Shown here: positions 20,110 through 27,763 of the stretch, piece after piece
Layout of the letters: each line of letters opens with the position of its first letter
Numbering within the stretch: position 1 is the stretch's first letter
Assembly: GCF_001513955.1 (NCBI RefSeq)
Contig: NZ_KQ948147.1
Span: forward strand, 10,532-74,531
Source: Streptomyces pseudovenezuelae
GTDB lineage: Bacteria > Actinomycetota > Actinomycetes > Streptomycetales > Streptomycetaceae
DNA length: 64,000 nt
Direction: 5' to 3'
Program-made: the position numbers and the translations under genes
Notes under the pieces: generated by a model
Databases searched by the model: none
Seen by the model: only the letters and a program-made list of their open reading frames with translations
What the model was told of the DNA's origin: nothing

Positions 20110-20678
20110 GCCACTCTGTCGCCGACCGAGCGTGCCGTGTTCGTGCTGCGGGAGGTCTTCGACGTCGACTACGACGAGATCGCGGCCGCCGTGGAGAAGG
20201 GCCCCGACGCGGTGCGCCAGATCGCCCATCGCGCCCGCCGGCACGTGGACGCCCGGCGGCCCCGCAGGACGGCGTCCGCCGGCGAGACGCGTGCGGCGGT
20301 GGAGTCGTTCCGGCGCGCGCTCGAGACCGGGGCCTCCAGGGGCTGCTCGACGTGCTCGCGCCCGATGTCGTCCTGGTCGGCGACGGCGGCGGCGTCAAGC
20401 AGGCCGCGCCGCGCCCGATCGTCAGCGCCGACAAGGTGGCCCGCTTCATCAGGGGCGGGATCGCCAAGTTCACCGTCACCCTCACCGGCGAGGCCGCCGA
20501 GGTCAACGGCAGCCCGGCGCTCGTCCTGCGGGTGAACGGCGAGATCGACGGTGTCCTCGCGGTCCGGGTCGAGGACGGCCGTATCACCGGCATGTACTAC
20601 GTCCGCAACCCGGAGAAGCTGACCCGCGTCACGGCGGAGGCTCCGCTGACGCTCCGGTCGGCGCCGACGGCGGAGTGA
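20110..20678 (+). pseudogene. ECF41-type sigma factor remnant, truncated and frameshifted
   Basis: The 5' part encodes sigma region 4 (LSPTERAVFVLREVFDVDYDEIA...). The 3' part, in another frame, encodes the SnoaL-like tail typical of ECF41 sigma factors, including DGGG and NPEKL signature motifs. Region 2 is missing upstream. One base has been lost near 20331: ACCGGGGCCTCCAGGGG would read T-G-D-L-Q-G-L-L if an A were restored in GGGGCC. ECF41 factors normally sit beside an oxidoreductase or decarboxylase that they control; no such gene is present. Both lesions together make function very unlikely. Confidence 0.85.
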
Positions 20679-20762
20679 GGCGCCGCCCATTGCGCTCCCG
20701 GCGACGAGCATCCATCATCAGGATTCCTGTTAGTTTAATCTTGCAGCGATGGGTGCTCAGTC

Positions 20763-21653
20763 ATGCCGCTCAGCTCCGGAATCAAGGCCAGGGGAATCCA
20801 GCTCCTGCTCGGCCGTGTGATGTCCCGTGTACACAAGGACCTGCGCTTCACCGACGTCCCGGCGCGCACCGAGACGCTCCGGGTGGAGACCGGTTCCGGG
20901 CCGGTGACGTGCACCGTCTACCGCCCGCCGGCCTCCACCGCCACCCCGGCCCCGGTGTACGTCAACTTCCACGGCGGCGGCTTCGTGGTCGCCCGTCCCG
21001 AGCAGGACGACCACATCTGCCGCCGCATCGCCGCCACGGCCGGCTGCGTCGTCATCAACGTCGACTACGCGGTCGCGCCGCAGCGGCCCTACCCCGCGGC
21101 GGTCACCCAGGCCTACGACGTCACCGCCTGGGTCGCGGCGAACGGCGCCGCCGGTGGCTGGGACGGATCGCGGCTCGCCGTGGGCGGACACAGCGCCGGG
21201 GCCAACCTGACCGCCGCGGTGTGCCGCCTGGCCAGGGAGCGCGGCACCTTCTCGCCCCGGCTCCAGATCCTCGACTCGGCACCGCTGGACCAGGTCGCCG
21301 ACCCGGCCACCAAGCGGTCCCTCGTGGCCAAGCCGCTGCTCACCCCGCAGCTCATGCGGATCTTCACCGCCGCCTACGTCCCTGACCCCGCCGACCGGGC
21401 CCTTCCCCTCGTCTCGCCCGCCCTCGCCGACGATCTCGCCGGACTTCCCCCCGCCCTGGTCATCACCGCGGAGAACGACCGCCTGCGCGACGAGGGGGAC
21501 GCCTACGCCAAGGCCCTGGAGGCGGCCGGCGTCCCGGTCACCCACCGCGTCTTCGAGGGGGTCGACCACTACTTCACGCACACCGGTCCGGTCGCGGCCG
21601 GAAAGGAAGCCGTCGACCTGATGGCCGGCGCGCTGCGCGACGCCCTGAGGTGA
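20763..21653 (+). CDS. Alpha/beta hydrolase, hormone-sensitive lipase family
   Basis: Probable carboxylesterase of 296 residues. The oxyanion motif HGGGF at 70-74, the DYAVAPQRPYPAA block and the nucleophile elbow GHSAG (S144) are clear. Asp in ENDRLRDEG and His in FEGVDHYF complete the triad. There is no signal peptide, so it acts inside the cell, perhaps on short-chain esters. The upstream 60 bases are AT-rich for this genome (TTCCTGTTAGTTTAATCTTGCAG), suggesting a regulated promoter. It follows the sigma-factor remnant but has no clear link to it. Confidence 0.93.
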   Translation: MPLSSGIKARGIQLLLGRVMSRVHKDLRFTDVPARTETLRVETGSGPVTCTVYRPPASTATPAPVYVNFHGGGFVVARPEQDDHICRRIAATAGCVVINVDYAVAPQRPYPAAVTQAYDVTAWVAANGAAGGWDGSRLAVGGHSAGANLTAAVCRLARERGTFSPRLQILDSAPLDQVADPATKRSLVAKPLLTPQLMRIFTAAYVPDPADRALPLVSPALADDLAGLPPALVITAENDRLRDEGDAYAKALEAAGVPVTHRVFEGVDHYFTHTGPVAAGKEAVDLMAGALRDALR

Positions 21654-21671
21654 CCCCGATCAAGGGGTGCG

Positions 21672-21691
21672 CAACCTGTTACGACAGGTTG
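21672..21691. promoter_or_regulatory. Inverted repeat CAACCTGT-TACG-ACAGGTTG
   Basis: Perfect 8-bp arms around a TACG centre, lying 37-56 bases before the next start codon and abutting the expected -35 region. It could be an operator or an mRNA hairpin from the upstream gene. Confidence 0.5.
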
Positions 21692-21727
21692 GTCGACGCA
21701 CGGGCCCCCGGCTCGTAGCCTCTCGCT

Positions 21728-22168
21728 GTGATCGACACGACCGAGGCCGACGGCGCTTTCCAGAACCGGTGCGCGAACGCGGCGCGCGCTCTCGCTCCGT
21801 GCGTGGGCCATGTCGTCCATCGCATCGCGTTCGACGCCTTTCCCGAGGCCGACTCGTTGGAGATCACGCTCCGCGCGGGGCCGCACAGGCCCGACGTCGT
21901 GATCTCGCTCGGCGGTGTGCGCTACGTCTCGGTCGCGAAGGACTCCGACGTCGAGGGCTTCGTCGACGAGATCTCCCTGATCCACCTTCCGAGGACACCG
22001 TGGCCCTGGCCCGCCGAAACCGCCGCGATGGTCGGACGGTTCGGCGGACTGCCGGAGCTCGCGTGGCTGAGGATCGTCGGTCCCGTCGAGGTGGACGTCG
22101 TCGCGTCGATCGTGACCGTCTACTCGGCCATGAGCGACGACGAGGCCTCGGTGGACCGGAGCGCCTGA
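21728..22168 (+). CDS. Hypothetical protein
   Basis: Soluble 146-residue protein, not recognised. It has alternating strands and helices, for example SLEITLRAGPHRPDVVISLGGVRYVSV in the middle, and an acidic C-terminal tail. No signal peptide or membrane segment. The GTG start is six bases after a TAGCCT -10 box, so the message is probably leaderless. An inverted repeat sits just before the promoter, which favours a regulated real gene. Its G+C is slightly lower than its neighbours in the first half. Confidence 0.65.
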   Translation: MIDTTEADGAFQNRCANAARALAPCVGHVVHRIAFDAFPEADSLEITLRAGPHRPDVVISLGGVRYVSVAKDSDVEGFVDEISLIHLPRTPWPWPAETAAMVGRFGGLPELAWLRIVGPVEVDVVASIVTVYSAMSDDEASVDRSA

Positions 22169-22282
22169 GAGGTCCGGCGAACCGGAACGGATCAGCCGTG
22201 AGCGCCGGCATGGCCTTGATCGGTGCGCCCGGCTGTCCGGCGGACGGGCCCACGGCGACGCGAGGGGTACCTGCCCGGCCGG

Positions 22283-23083
22283 TCAGTTGAGCAGGGCGGC
22301 CGTGAACGTCCGGCGGTGCTCCACCAGCCAGGTCTGCATGCGGTCCCAGCGTTCCCAACCGCCGCGCTCGGCCAACGCCTGGAGGTGGACGGGGTCACCG
22401 TCGGCCACCCGGCGGGTGACGAAGTCCCGGCAGACCTCCGTGGCCTGCTCGATGACGCCGGGCAACTCGGCGCGGTCCGCCGCCGGGAGGCCGTAGCCGT
22501 CGGCGAGAATCCGCAGCCGTGCGGCCGCGTCCAGCCCGGGGGGATGGAACGCGGCCGCGGACCCCGGATCGAGCATGGGCACCCAGTAGCGGGCGGTCAT
22601 GGCGACGTCCCAGAGAGCACGGCCCGGGGCCGCCAGGTCGAAATCGATCAGGGCCGCGGCGCGACCGTCGCGGAAGACGACGTTCTCCGGGCACACGTCG
22701 TTGTGGCACAACAACGTGCCCCCCTCGGGGTCGGCGAGGTCCCGGGGCCATGCGGCGCGGGTGTCGACCGCGACGGCCGCGCCGGCCTCATGGAGACGCC
22801 GCAGCAGGCTCCCCACCGATGCGAGGGCGGAACCCGTCATCGCCCAGTCCGGGAACGGCGGCAGAGGCACGTCTCCAGGTACGAAGGTCAGCTGCTCACG
22901 GCCGTCCGAGGTGAGAGCGACAGGAGTCGGCGCCGCGTCGAAGCCGTGCTGCTTCAGCGCAAGGAGATAGACATGGAGGGCGCGCGCGTTGCGCGGAGCC
23001 GGTCGCTCCACCAGGTCCCCTCGGCGGAAGACTGCCCCCGCGTTCGCCATGCCGCCGGTCAGCACCTCGTCCTCAGCCGTCAT
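22283..23083 (-). CDS. Aminoglycoside phosphotransferase-like kinase
   Basis: Cytoplasmic APH-type kinase of 266 residues that may phosphorylate a small hydroxylated molecule. The catalytic loop CHNDVCPENVVF and the metal-binding IDFDLA motif are intact, and RRLHEAG is the usual preceding helix. The substrate cannot be told from sequence; relatives act on antibiotics, choline, homoserine or proteins. I start at the ATG of MTAEDEVL; a GTG three codons earlier is also possible, and neither has a strong ribosome site. Confidence 0.87.
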   Translation of the reverse strand: MTAEDEVLTGGMANAGAVFRRGDLVERPAPRNARALHVYLLALKQHGFDAAPTPVALTSDGREQLTFVPGDVPLPPFPDWAMTGSALASVGSLLRRLHEAGAAVAVDTRAAWPRDLADPEGGTLLCHNDVCPENVVFRDGRAAALIDFDLAAPGRALWDVAMTARYWVPMLDPGSAAAFHPPGLDAAARLRILADGYGLPAADRAELPGVIEQATEVCRDFVTRRVADGDPVHLQALAERGGWERWDRMQTWLVEHRRTFTAALLN

Positions 23084-23335
23084 GAGGATCACGCTAACGC
23101 CCGACCGACCCCGCGCGGGCCGGGCCGCACACGACGTGGATCAGCGCGCGACGGAACGCGCGACGCGGAATCCCACGTCGTCGACCTGGAACGCCGGGTG
23201 GCTGCGGCGCCGCGCGGAGGCCCGGCAGCTCCAGTGCTCATCGAGCCGGCCACCGCCGCGGAGTGATCTGTGCGTACCACGCCTGGGTGACCGGGGATGC
23301 CGCGAGCCGGCCGAAGAGGAGGGTCTTGCCATGCG

Positions 23336-23379
23336 ATCGGTTCCGATATATCGTTGAGGCATCGCGACAGATCAACGAT
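23336..23379. promoter_or_regulatory. Overlapping inverted repeats, candidate PadR operator
   Basis: Three symmetric elements overlap just before the PadR start: ATCGG-TT-CCGAT, the palindrome CGATATATCG (23344-23353), and ATCGTTGA-N14-TCAACGAT with perfect 8-bp arms (23350-23357 and 23372-23379) spaced 22 bp apart centre to centre. PadR regulators commonly repress their own AT-rich promoters, and the A/T run here is rare for the window. Confidence 0.65.
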
Positions 23380-23396
23380 GGAATGGAGTGATTGCG

Positions 23397-24017
23397 ATGC
23401 GTTCCCACGGATTCGAGCGTGGACATGGTGGAGCCGGTCGTCGGGGCCGTGGTGCCGAGAGCCTGCGGGGTGCCTTCGGGCCCTTCGGTCCGGGCGGTCC
23501 CGGTGGCCCCGGCTTCGGAGGGCCGGGCTTCGGCCCCGGGCCCTGGGGGCCGAGGGGGCGGGGCGGACCCAGGGGAAGGGCGCGGCGCGGTGACGTGCGT
23601 GCCTCGATCCTGGCCCTGCTCAAGGACCGGCCCATGCACGGCTACGAGATGATCCAGGAGATCGCCGAGCGCAGCGGCGGCGCGTGGAAGCCCAGCCCCG
23701 GCTCGGTGTACCCCACCCTCCAGCTACTGGAGGACGAGGGGCTGATCGCCAGTGAGACCGAGGGCGGCAAGAAGCTGTTCGCGCTCACCGAGGCCGGCCG
23801 TACCGCGGCCGACGAGGGCCCCGAGGCGCCCTGGGAGGAGGCCTCCCGCGGCATCGACTTCGAGGCGCTCGGTGAGATCCGGCAGGCCGGCTTCGGTCTG
23901 ATGGAGGCCTTCGGCCAGGTCTGGAAGACCGGCAGCAAGGAACAGCGCGAGAAGGCGGTGGCCGTCATCAACGAGGCCCGCAAGAAGCTGTACCTCATCC
24001 TCGCCGACGAGGACTGA
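23397..24017 (+). CDS. PadR-family transcriptional regulator
   Basis: DNA-binding regulator of 206 residues. The first 55 residues are glycine/proline-rich and disordered (GPFGPGGPGGPGFGGPG). The winged helix then reads RASILALLKDRPMHGYEMIQEI ... GSVYPTLQLLEDEGLI, the PadR signature. A helical C-terminal dimer domain follows. The start is the ATG eight bases after GGAG; a GTG three codons earlier would overlap that site. The gene is preceded by a dense cluster of inverted repeats, so it is likely autoregulated. No obvious target gene lies adjacent. Confidence 0.93.
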   Translation: MRSHGFERGHGGAGRRGRGAESLRGAFGPFGPGGPGGPGFGGPGFGPGPWGPRGRGGPRGRARRGDVRASILALLKDRPMHGYEMIQEIAERSGGAWKPSPGSVYPTLQLLEDEGLIASETEGGKKLFALTEAGRTAADEGPEAPWEEASRGIDFEALGEIRQAGFGLMEAFGQVWKTGSKEQREKAVAVINEARKKLYLILADED

Positions 24018-24038
24018 TCGCCGGCGTACGGCGACGAC

Positions 24039-24072
24039 AGGCGCCCCGGGAAGGGATTCCCGGGGCGCCTTC
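24039..24072. terminator. Bidirectional terminator hairpin
   Basis: Perfect 14-bp stem AGGCGCCCCGGGAA / TTCCCGGGGCGCCT with a GGGA loop between the convergent PadR and SRPBCC genes. The T-tract is short in both directions, as is usual in Streptomyces. Confidence 0.88.
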
Positions 24073-24086
24073 GTGTGCGCCGGGGG

Positions 24087-24515
24087 TCAGGACACCAGTG
24101 CGGCCAGCTTCCGCAGCGACTCGTTCAGCGCGGCGGTCCCCGAGTCCTTCAGCTTGCCCGCCATCAGGGAGACGGCGGCGCCCGTGAACTCGCCGTCGAT
24201 GCGGACCGTCGTGGCGTCCCCGTCGGGGGTCAGGGTGTAGCGGGTGGCGACACTCACCGCCATCGGACCCTTGCCCCGGATGGCGAACAGCCGGGCCGGC
24301 TCCACCTGGTCGATGGTCCACTCGACCTCGGCCGGGAAGCCCATCAGCTTCATGTTCTCCTGGAATGTCCCGCCCGGTTCGAGAGCGGTGGGACCGCCGT
24401 TGGGGAAGCTGGTGTGGGTCGTGTTCCACTCCCCGTACGCGGACCAGTCGGTGAGCTGGGCCCAGACCTTTTCCGCGGGTGCCGGGATGCGTGCCTCCGC
24501 GCTGATTTCCGCCAT
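24087..24515 (-). CDS. SRPBCC (START-like) domain protein
   Basis: Small cytoplasmic protein of 142 residues with the helix-grip fold: ARIPAPAEKVWAQLTDWSAYGEWN at the N-terminus, FPAEVEWTIDQVEPARLFAIRG in the sheet, and a long C-terminal helix. Members bind hydrophobic ligands; this one matches the polyketide cyclase/dehydrase-like group seen as stand-alone genes. No biosynthetic cluster is nearby, so its ligand is unknown. Confidence 0.9.
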   Translation of the reverse strand: MAEISAEARIPAPAEKVWAQLTDWSAYGEWNTTHTSFPNGGPTALEPGGTFQENMKLMGFPAEVEWTIDQVEPARLFAIRGKGPMAVSVATRYTLTPDGDATTVRIDGEFTGAAVSLMAGKLKDSGTAALNESLRKLAALVS

Positions 24516-24615
24516 GCGGCCACCTCTTCGTGTCGGGCTGTGGTGTCGCGGAAAGTAGCCGCACGGGGCGCAACATTCAATACTGATGAACCGTCAGAAA
24601 GTGGGGGAGGGGCGC

Positions 24616-24858
24616 TCACCCCACCCGCCGTATCAGCGCCGCGTCGAACACGTCCCACGCGCGCGGGTACGCGCTCTCGTCGTGGCAGTGCCACGCCTGC
24701 CAGAACAGGTCGGCGAGCAGCGCGTTCTCCGGGGCGTACACCCGGTACACGTACTGCCTGCCGTCCACGGCCGGCAGTGCCACCAGCCAGCTCCTGCTCT
24801 CCACGCCTGTGTGGGACGAACGGCGTCGCGCGGCGGTTGCGCGAGGGGCGCACGGCAA
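24616..24858 (-). CDS. Small conserved hypothetical protein
   Basis: Eighty codons, or 62 from an internal GTG at 24804 just before ESRSWLVALPAVDG. The C-terminal part (DGRQYVYRVYAPENALLADLFWQAWHCHDE) is aromatic and ordered, and is the part that looks like real protein. The first 18 codons are arginine-rich and may not be translated. No known domain. It is divergent from the Clp-N gene. Confidence 0.6.
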   Translation of the reverse strand: MPCAPRATAARRRSSHTGVESRSWLVALPAVDGRQYVYRVYAPENALLADLFWQAWHCHDESAYPRAWDVFDAALIRRVG

Positions 24859-25001
24859 GGCGGCGCGCGCCCACCGGGGCGGAACGGCGTGATCTCATCC
24901 GCAAGGAGGAGATCCTGGCCGCGGGGTCCGCTCTTCGTGGGACACGAAGATGCTTCCCCTCGGGGATGCCCGGATTCGGTGGGACTGATGGGGTGGGGGA
25001 T

Positions 25002-25568
25002 GTGCACCCCCGTATCCCCCGGCAGTCGGCCCGCGAGCAGGGCGGCCCGCCACCGGTCCGCCCGGACAGCGATGTCAGGCTCAGCGAAGAACTGGCAGCG
25101 GTGGTGTCCGGTGCCCGCAGGCGGGCACTGCGGGACGGGGACCGGCAGATCGACACGGCCCATCTTCTGCACTCGCTGCTGGACGCCGACGCCGAGGCGT
25201 ACGCCGTCCTGGACGCGGACCCCCAGCTGCCGCGCCTGCTCGGGTATCTCGTGCAGCGCAGCATCGGCTACGGCCTGCGCTGGCAGGGCACGGTCGAGGA
25301 CTCGGGCGCGGTCCCCGTGGTGCCCGCGGCCGAGGGTTTCTCTCCGCTCGCCGCGGGCGCGATGGAATACGCCCGCGCCCGGGCCGAGCACCGTGCCGAC
25401 GGGCCCGCCCGCGGGATCGACCTGCTGGCGGCGATCCTGGTGGACCCCGGGTCGCGGGCCGTCGAGGTGCTGACCCGTGCCGGAATCGATGCGCCGGCCG
25501 TGTCGGCGAGGATCGACGACCGCCTGCCCGGGGGCCTGTGGGGCGGGCCGCCGCGGTCCAGCCGCTGA
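25002..25568 (+). CDS. Clp N-terminal-repeat protein without ATPase
   Basis: About 188 residues made mainly of the double Clp N repeat that in ClpA/ClpC recognises substrates and adaptors. Repeat one is RRRALRDGDRQIDTAHLLHSLLDAD; repeat two follows FSPLAAGAMEYARARAEH and GIDLLAAILVDPG. No AAA domain is present, so it may compete for or deliver ClpC substrates; that is inference. The GTG start is just after GGGGGA; an ATG 12 codons upstream is the alternative. Confidence 0.82.
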   Translation: MHPRIPRQSAREQGGPPPVRPDSDVRLSEELAAVVSGARRRALRDGDRQIDTAHLLHSLLDADAEAYAVLDADPQLPRLLGYLVQRSIGYGLRWQGTVEDSGAVPVVPAAEGFSPLAAGAMEYARARAEHRADGPARGIDLLAAILVDPGSRAVEVLTRAGIDAPAVSARIDDRLPGGLWGGPPRSSR

Positions 25569-25620
25569 GACAGGAGTCATCGGGGGTGACGCTCATGTCG
25601 TGCCCTGTCATCATGGGCCG

Positions 25621-26616
25621 GTGCATACGTCTGAGAGCAGCAGGGCCGGTGGCGGCAAGGGTGTCGGACTCGGTCTCGCGCTGGTGTCCGCGCTCGCCTT
25701 CGGAGGATCGGGAGTCGCGGCCAAGCCGTTGATCGAAGCGGGCCTCGATCCGCTCCACGTGGTGTGGCTGCGGGTGGCGGGCGCCGCCCTGGTGATGCTG
25801 CCGCTCGCCGTCCGCCACCGCGCGCTGCTGCGCAGCCGCCCCGCCCTGCTCGCCGGCTTCGGGCTGCTCGGCGTGGCGGGCGTCCAGGCCTTCTACTTCG
25901 CCTCGATCTCCCGCATCCCGGTCGGTGTCGCCCTGCTCGTGGAGTACCTGGCCCCCGCCCTGGTGCTGGGCTGGGTGCGTTTCGTGCAGCGGCGGCCGGT
26001 CACCCGTGCCGCCGCGCTCGGCGTGGTCCTCGCGGTCGGAGGGCTCGCCTGTGTCGTCGAGGTCTGGTCGGGCCTGAGCTTCGACGCCCTCGGGCTCCTC
26101 CTCGCGCTCGGCGCCGCCTGCTGCCAGGTCGGTTACTTCGTCCTGTCCGACCAGGGCAGCGACTCCGGCGAGGCCCCCGACCCGCTCGGCGTGATCGCCT
26201 TCGGCCTGCTCGTCGGCACCGCCGTCCTGACGGCCGTGGCCCGCCCGTGGACCATGGACTTCGCCGTCCTGACACGGGCCGCCGACATGAACGGCACCCC
26301 GGTCGCGGCCGGACTGCTGCTCGGCTGGATCGTGCTGATCGCCACGGTCCTCGCCTACGTCACCGGCGTGGTCTCGGTCCGCAGGCTCTCACCGGCGATA
26401 GCCGGGGTCGTGGCCTGCCTCGAAGCGGTCGTCGCGACCGTCCTCGCCTGGGTGCTGCTCGGCGAGCACCTCTCGGCCCCGCAGATCGTGGGCGGCACGG
26501 TCGTCCTGCTGGGCGCCTTCATCGCGCAGTCCTCGACCCCGGCCAAGGGCTCGGTGGAACCGGTCGCGGTCGGTGGCACCGAAAGTCGCTTGTCCGCCCG
26601 GGAGAACGCCGCCTAG
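25621..26616 (+). CDS. EamA/DMT-family transporter
   Basis: Ten-helix membrane transporter of 331 residues with two EamA repeats (ALAFGGSGVAAKPLI at the N-terminus; VTGVVSVRRLSPAIAGVVACLEAVVATVLAWVLL near the end). Family members export amino acids, bases or other metabolites. The GTG start has no ribosome site and may be leaderless. An open frame 48 codons further upstream overlaps the Clp-N gene and is ignored. Its TAG stop lies inside the -10 box of the promoter for the next transcript, which also encodes an EamA protein. Confidence 0.9.
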   Translation: MHTSESSRAGGGKGVGLGLALVSALAFGGSGVAAKPLIEAGLDPLHVVWLRVAGAALVMLPLAVRHRALLRSRPALLAGFGLLGVAGVQAFYFASISRIPVGVALLVEYLAPALVLGWVRFVQRRPVTRAAALGVVLAVGGLACVVEVWSGLSFDALGLLLALGAACCQVGYFVLSDQGSDSGEAPDPLGVIAFGLLVGTAVLTAVARPWTMDFAVLTRAADMNGTPVAAGLLLGWIVLIATVLAYVTGVVSVRRLSPAIAGVVACLEAVVATVLAWVLLGEHLSAPQIVGGTVVLLGAFIAQSSTPAKGSVEPVAVGGTESRLSARENAA

Positions 26617-26619
26617 GCT
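26590..26619 (+). promoter_or_regulatory. Housekeeping sigma promoter for the leader peptide / EamA gene
   Basis: TTGTCC (26590-26595), 18-base spacer, TAGGCT (26614-26619). Transcription should begin at about 26626-26628, at the ATG of the leader peptide. Confidence 0.75.
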
Positions 26620-26627
26620 CCCGGATC

Positions 26628-26669
26628 ATGCATACGCGCACCCTGATCGTCTCTCCGCCGGCCGCCTGA
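26628..26669 (+). CDS. Leaderless leader peptide MHTRTLIVSPPAA
   Basis: A 13-codon open frame begins seven or eight bases after a strong TAGGCT box, so it would be translated from the very 5' end of the mRNA. It contains the run Leu-Ile-Val, and it ends in Pro-Pro-Ala-Ala-stop inside a hairpin. The pattern resembles the branched-chain amino acid leader peptides of Streptomyces ilv operons. The next gene on the transcript is an EamA exporter. I infer that ribosome stalling at the Leu-Ile-Val codons, or at Pro-Pro, sets the fate of the downstream hairpins. Confidence 0.7.
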   Translation: MHTRTLIVSPPAA

Positions 26670-26807
26670 GGCGGGCCCTCCGGAGACCACGCCCGGCCTG
26701 TCGCCGGGCTGAACGGTGCTGCCCGCAGACGAAGTCCGCGGACCCCGCCCACGAGCGGGCGTCCTCTTCCGAACTTCCGCGCCTCGGCGCGACTGCGGAG
26801 AGAACAC
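26670..26807 (+). promoter_or_regulatory. Attenuator-like leader with competing hairpins
   Basis: Between the leader peptide and the EamA start I see a 7-bp hairpin GCCCGGC / GCCGGGC (26691-26709), a palindrome GTCCGCGGAC (26734-26743), and a terminator-like CGCCC / GGGCG stem (26746-26761) followed by TCCTCTTCC. GCCCGC at 26721-26726 can pair instead with GCGGGC at 26755-26760 and would break the last stem. This is the layout of a transcription attenuator. Confidence 0.6.
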
Positions 26808-27719
26808 GTGTCGCATGCTTCCTCAGGCCTGCCCGTCGGGCGAGGCCTCGTCTATCTGATCGTCGCCGGTACCACCTGGGGCACCGCGGGAGCGGTCGCC
26901 TCCCTGGTCTACCGGACCAGTGACCTGGGCCCGGTGGCCCTGTCCTTCTGGCGCTGCGCGGCCGGGCTGGCGGTACTGCTCGCGGTCCGTCCCGTACGGC
27001 CACGCGCGCGTACGGCCGTCTCGGAACCGCTCGGTCGCCGGGCCCTGCGGATCGGCGCGTCGGGCGTCGGGCTCGCGGTGTTCCAGACCGCCTACTTCGC
27101 CGCCGTACGGTCCACCGGGCTCGCCGTGGCCACCGTCGTCACCCTGGGAGCGGGTCCCGTGCTCATCGCCCTCGGGGCCCGCCTCACCCTCGGGGAGCGG
27201 ATCGGGCGCGGCGGAGCCGTCGCCGTCACCGGAGCGCTCGCCGGACTCGGGGTACTGACACTGGGCGGCGCGGACGCGGCGGTCCGCCCCCTGGGTGTGC
27301 TGCTCGGACTGCTCTCGGCGGCGGGCTGCTGTGTGATGACCCTGATCACGCGGGCTGCCCGGGCGGAGTCCTCCGGAACGTCGGTGGCGGTGTTCGCGGT
27401 CACCAGCCTCTGCCTGCTGCCCCTCGCGCTGGACGAGGGACTGCTGCCGCACACGGCCCGACCCGCGCTGCTCCTGGGCCTGTTGGCGTACCTGGCGATC
27501 GTCCCGACGGCTCTCGCCTACACCCTGTATTTCGCCGCCGCCGCGGTCGTCCGCTCCACCACCGTCTCCGTGATCATGCTGCTCGAACCGGTGAGCGCGG
27601 CGGTGGCGGCCGTCGTGCTCTTCGGCGAGCGCCTCACCCCGGCCGTCCTTGTCGGCACCCTGCTGATGCTGGGCGCGGTCGCGGGGCTCGCGGTGACGGA
27701 GACGCGCGTGGCCGCCTGA
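26808..27719 (+). CDS. EamA/DMT-family transporter under leader control
   Basis: Ten-helix transporter of 303 residues with two EamA repeats (LIVAGTTWGTAGAVASLVYR; TLYFAAAAVVRSTTVSVIMLLEPVSAAVAAVVLFGERL). Start is the GTG after GGAGAG. It is expressed from the leader-peptide promoter and probably not with the preceding EamA gene. The Leu-Ile-Val leader suggests that it handles branched-chain amino acids or a derived metabolite, possibly exporting them when they are in excess. That assignment is inference from the leader only. Confidence 0.92.
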   Translation: MSHASSGLPVGRGLVYLIVAGTTWGTAGAVASLVYRTSDLGPVALSFWRCAAGLAVLLAVRPVRPRARTAVSEPLGRRALRIGASGVGLAVFQTAYFAAVRSTGLAVATVVTLGAGPVLIALGARLTLGERIGRGGAVAVTGALAGLGVLTLGGADAAVRPLGVLLGLLSAAGCCVMTLITRAARAESSGTSVAVFAVTSLCLLPLALDEGLLPHTARPALLLGLLAYLAIVPTALAYTLYFAAAAVVRSTTVSVIMLLEPVSAAVAAVVLFGERLTPAVLVGTLLMLGAVAGLAVTETRVAA

Positions 27720-27725
27720 CGAGAG

Positions 27726-27756
27726 AACGGGGCCCTTCTCGACGAAGGGCCCCGTT
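27726..27756. terminator. Bidirectional terminator hairpin
   Basis: Perfect 13-bp stem AACGGGGCCCTTC / GAAGGGCCCCGTT with a 5-base loop, between the convergent EamA and PaiB-like genes. Confidence 0.9.
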
Positions 27757-27763
27757 CGCCGTC

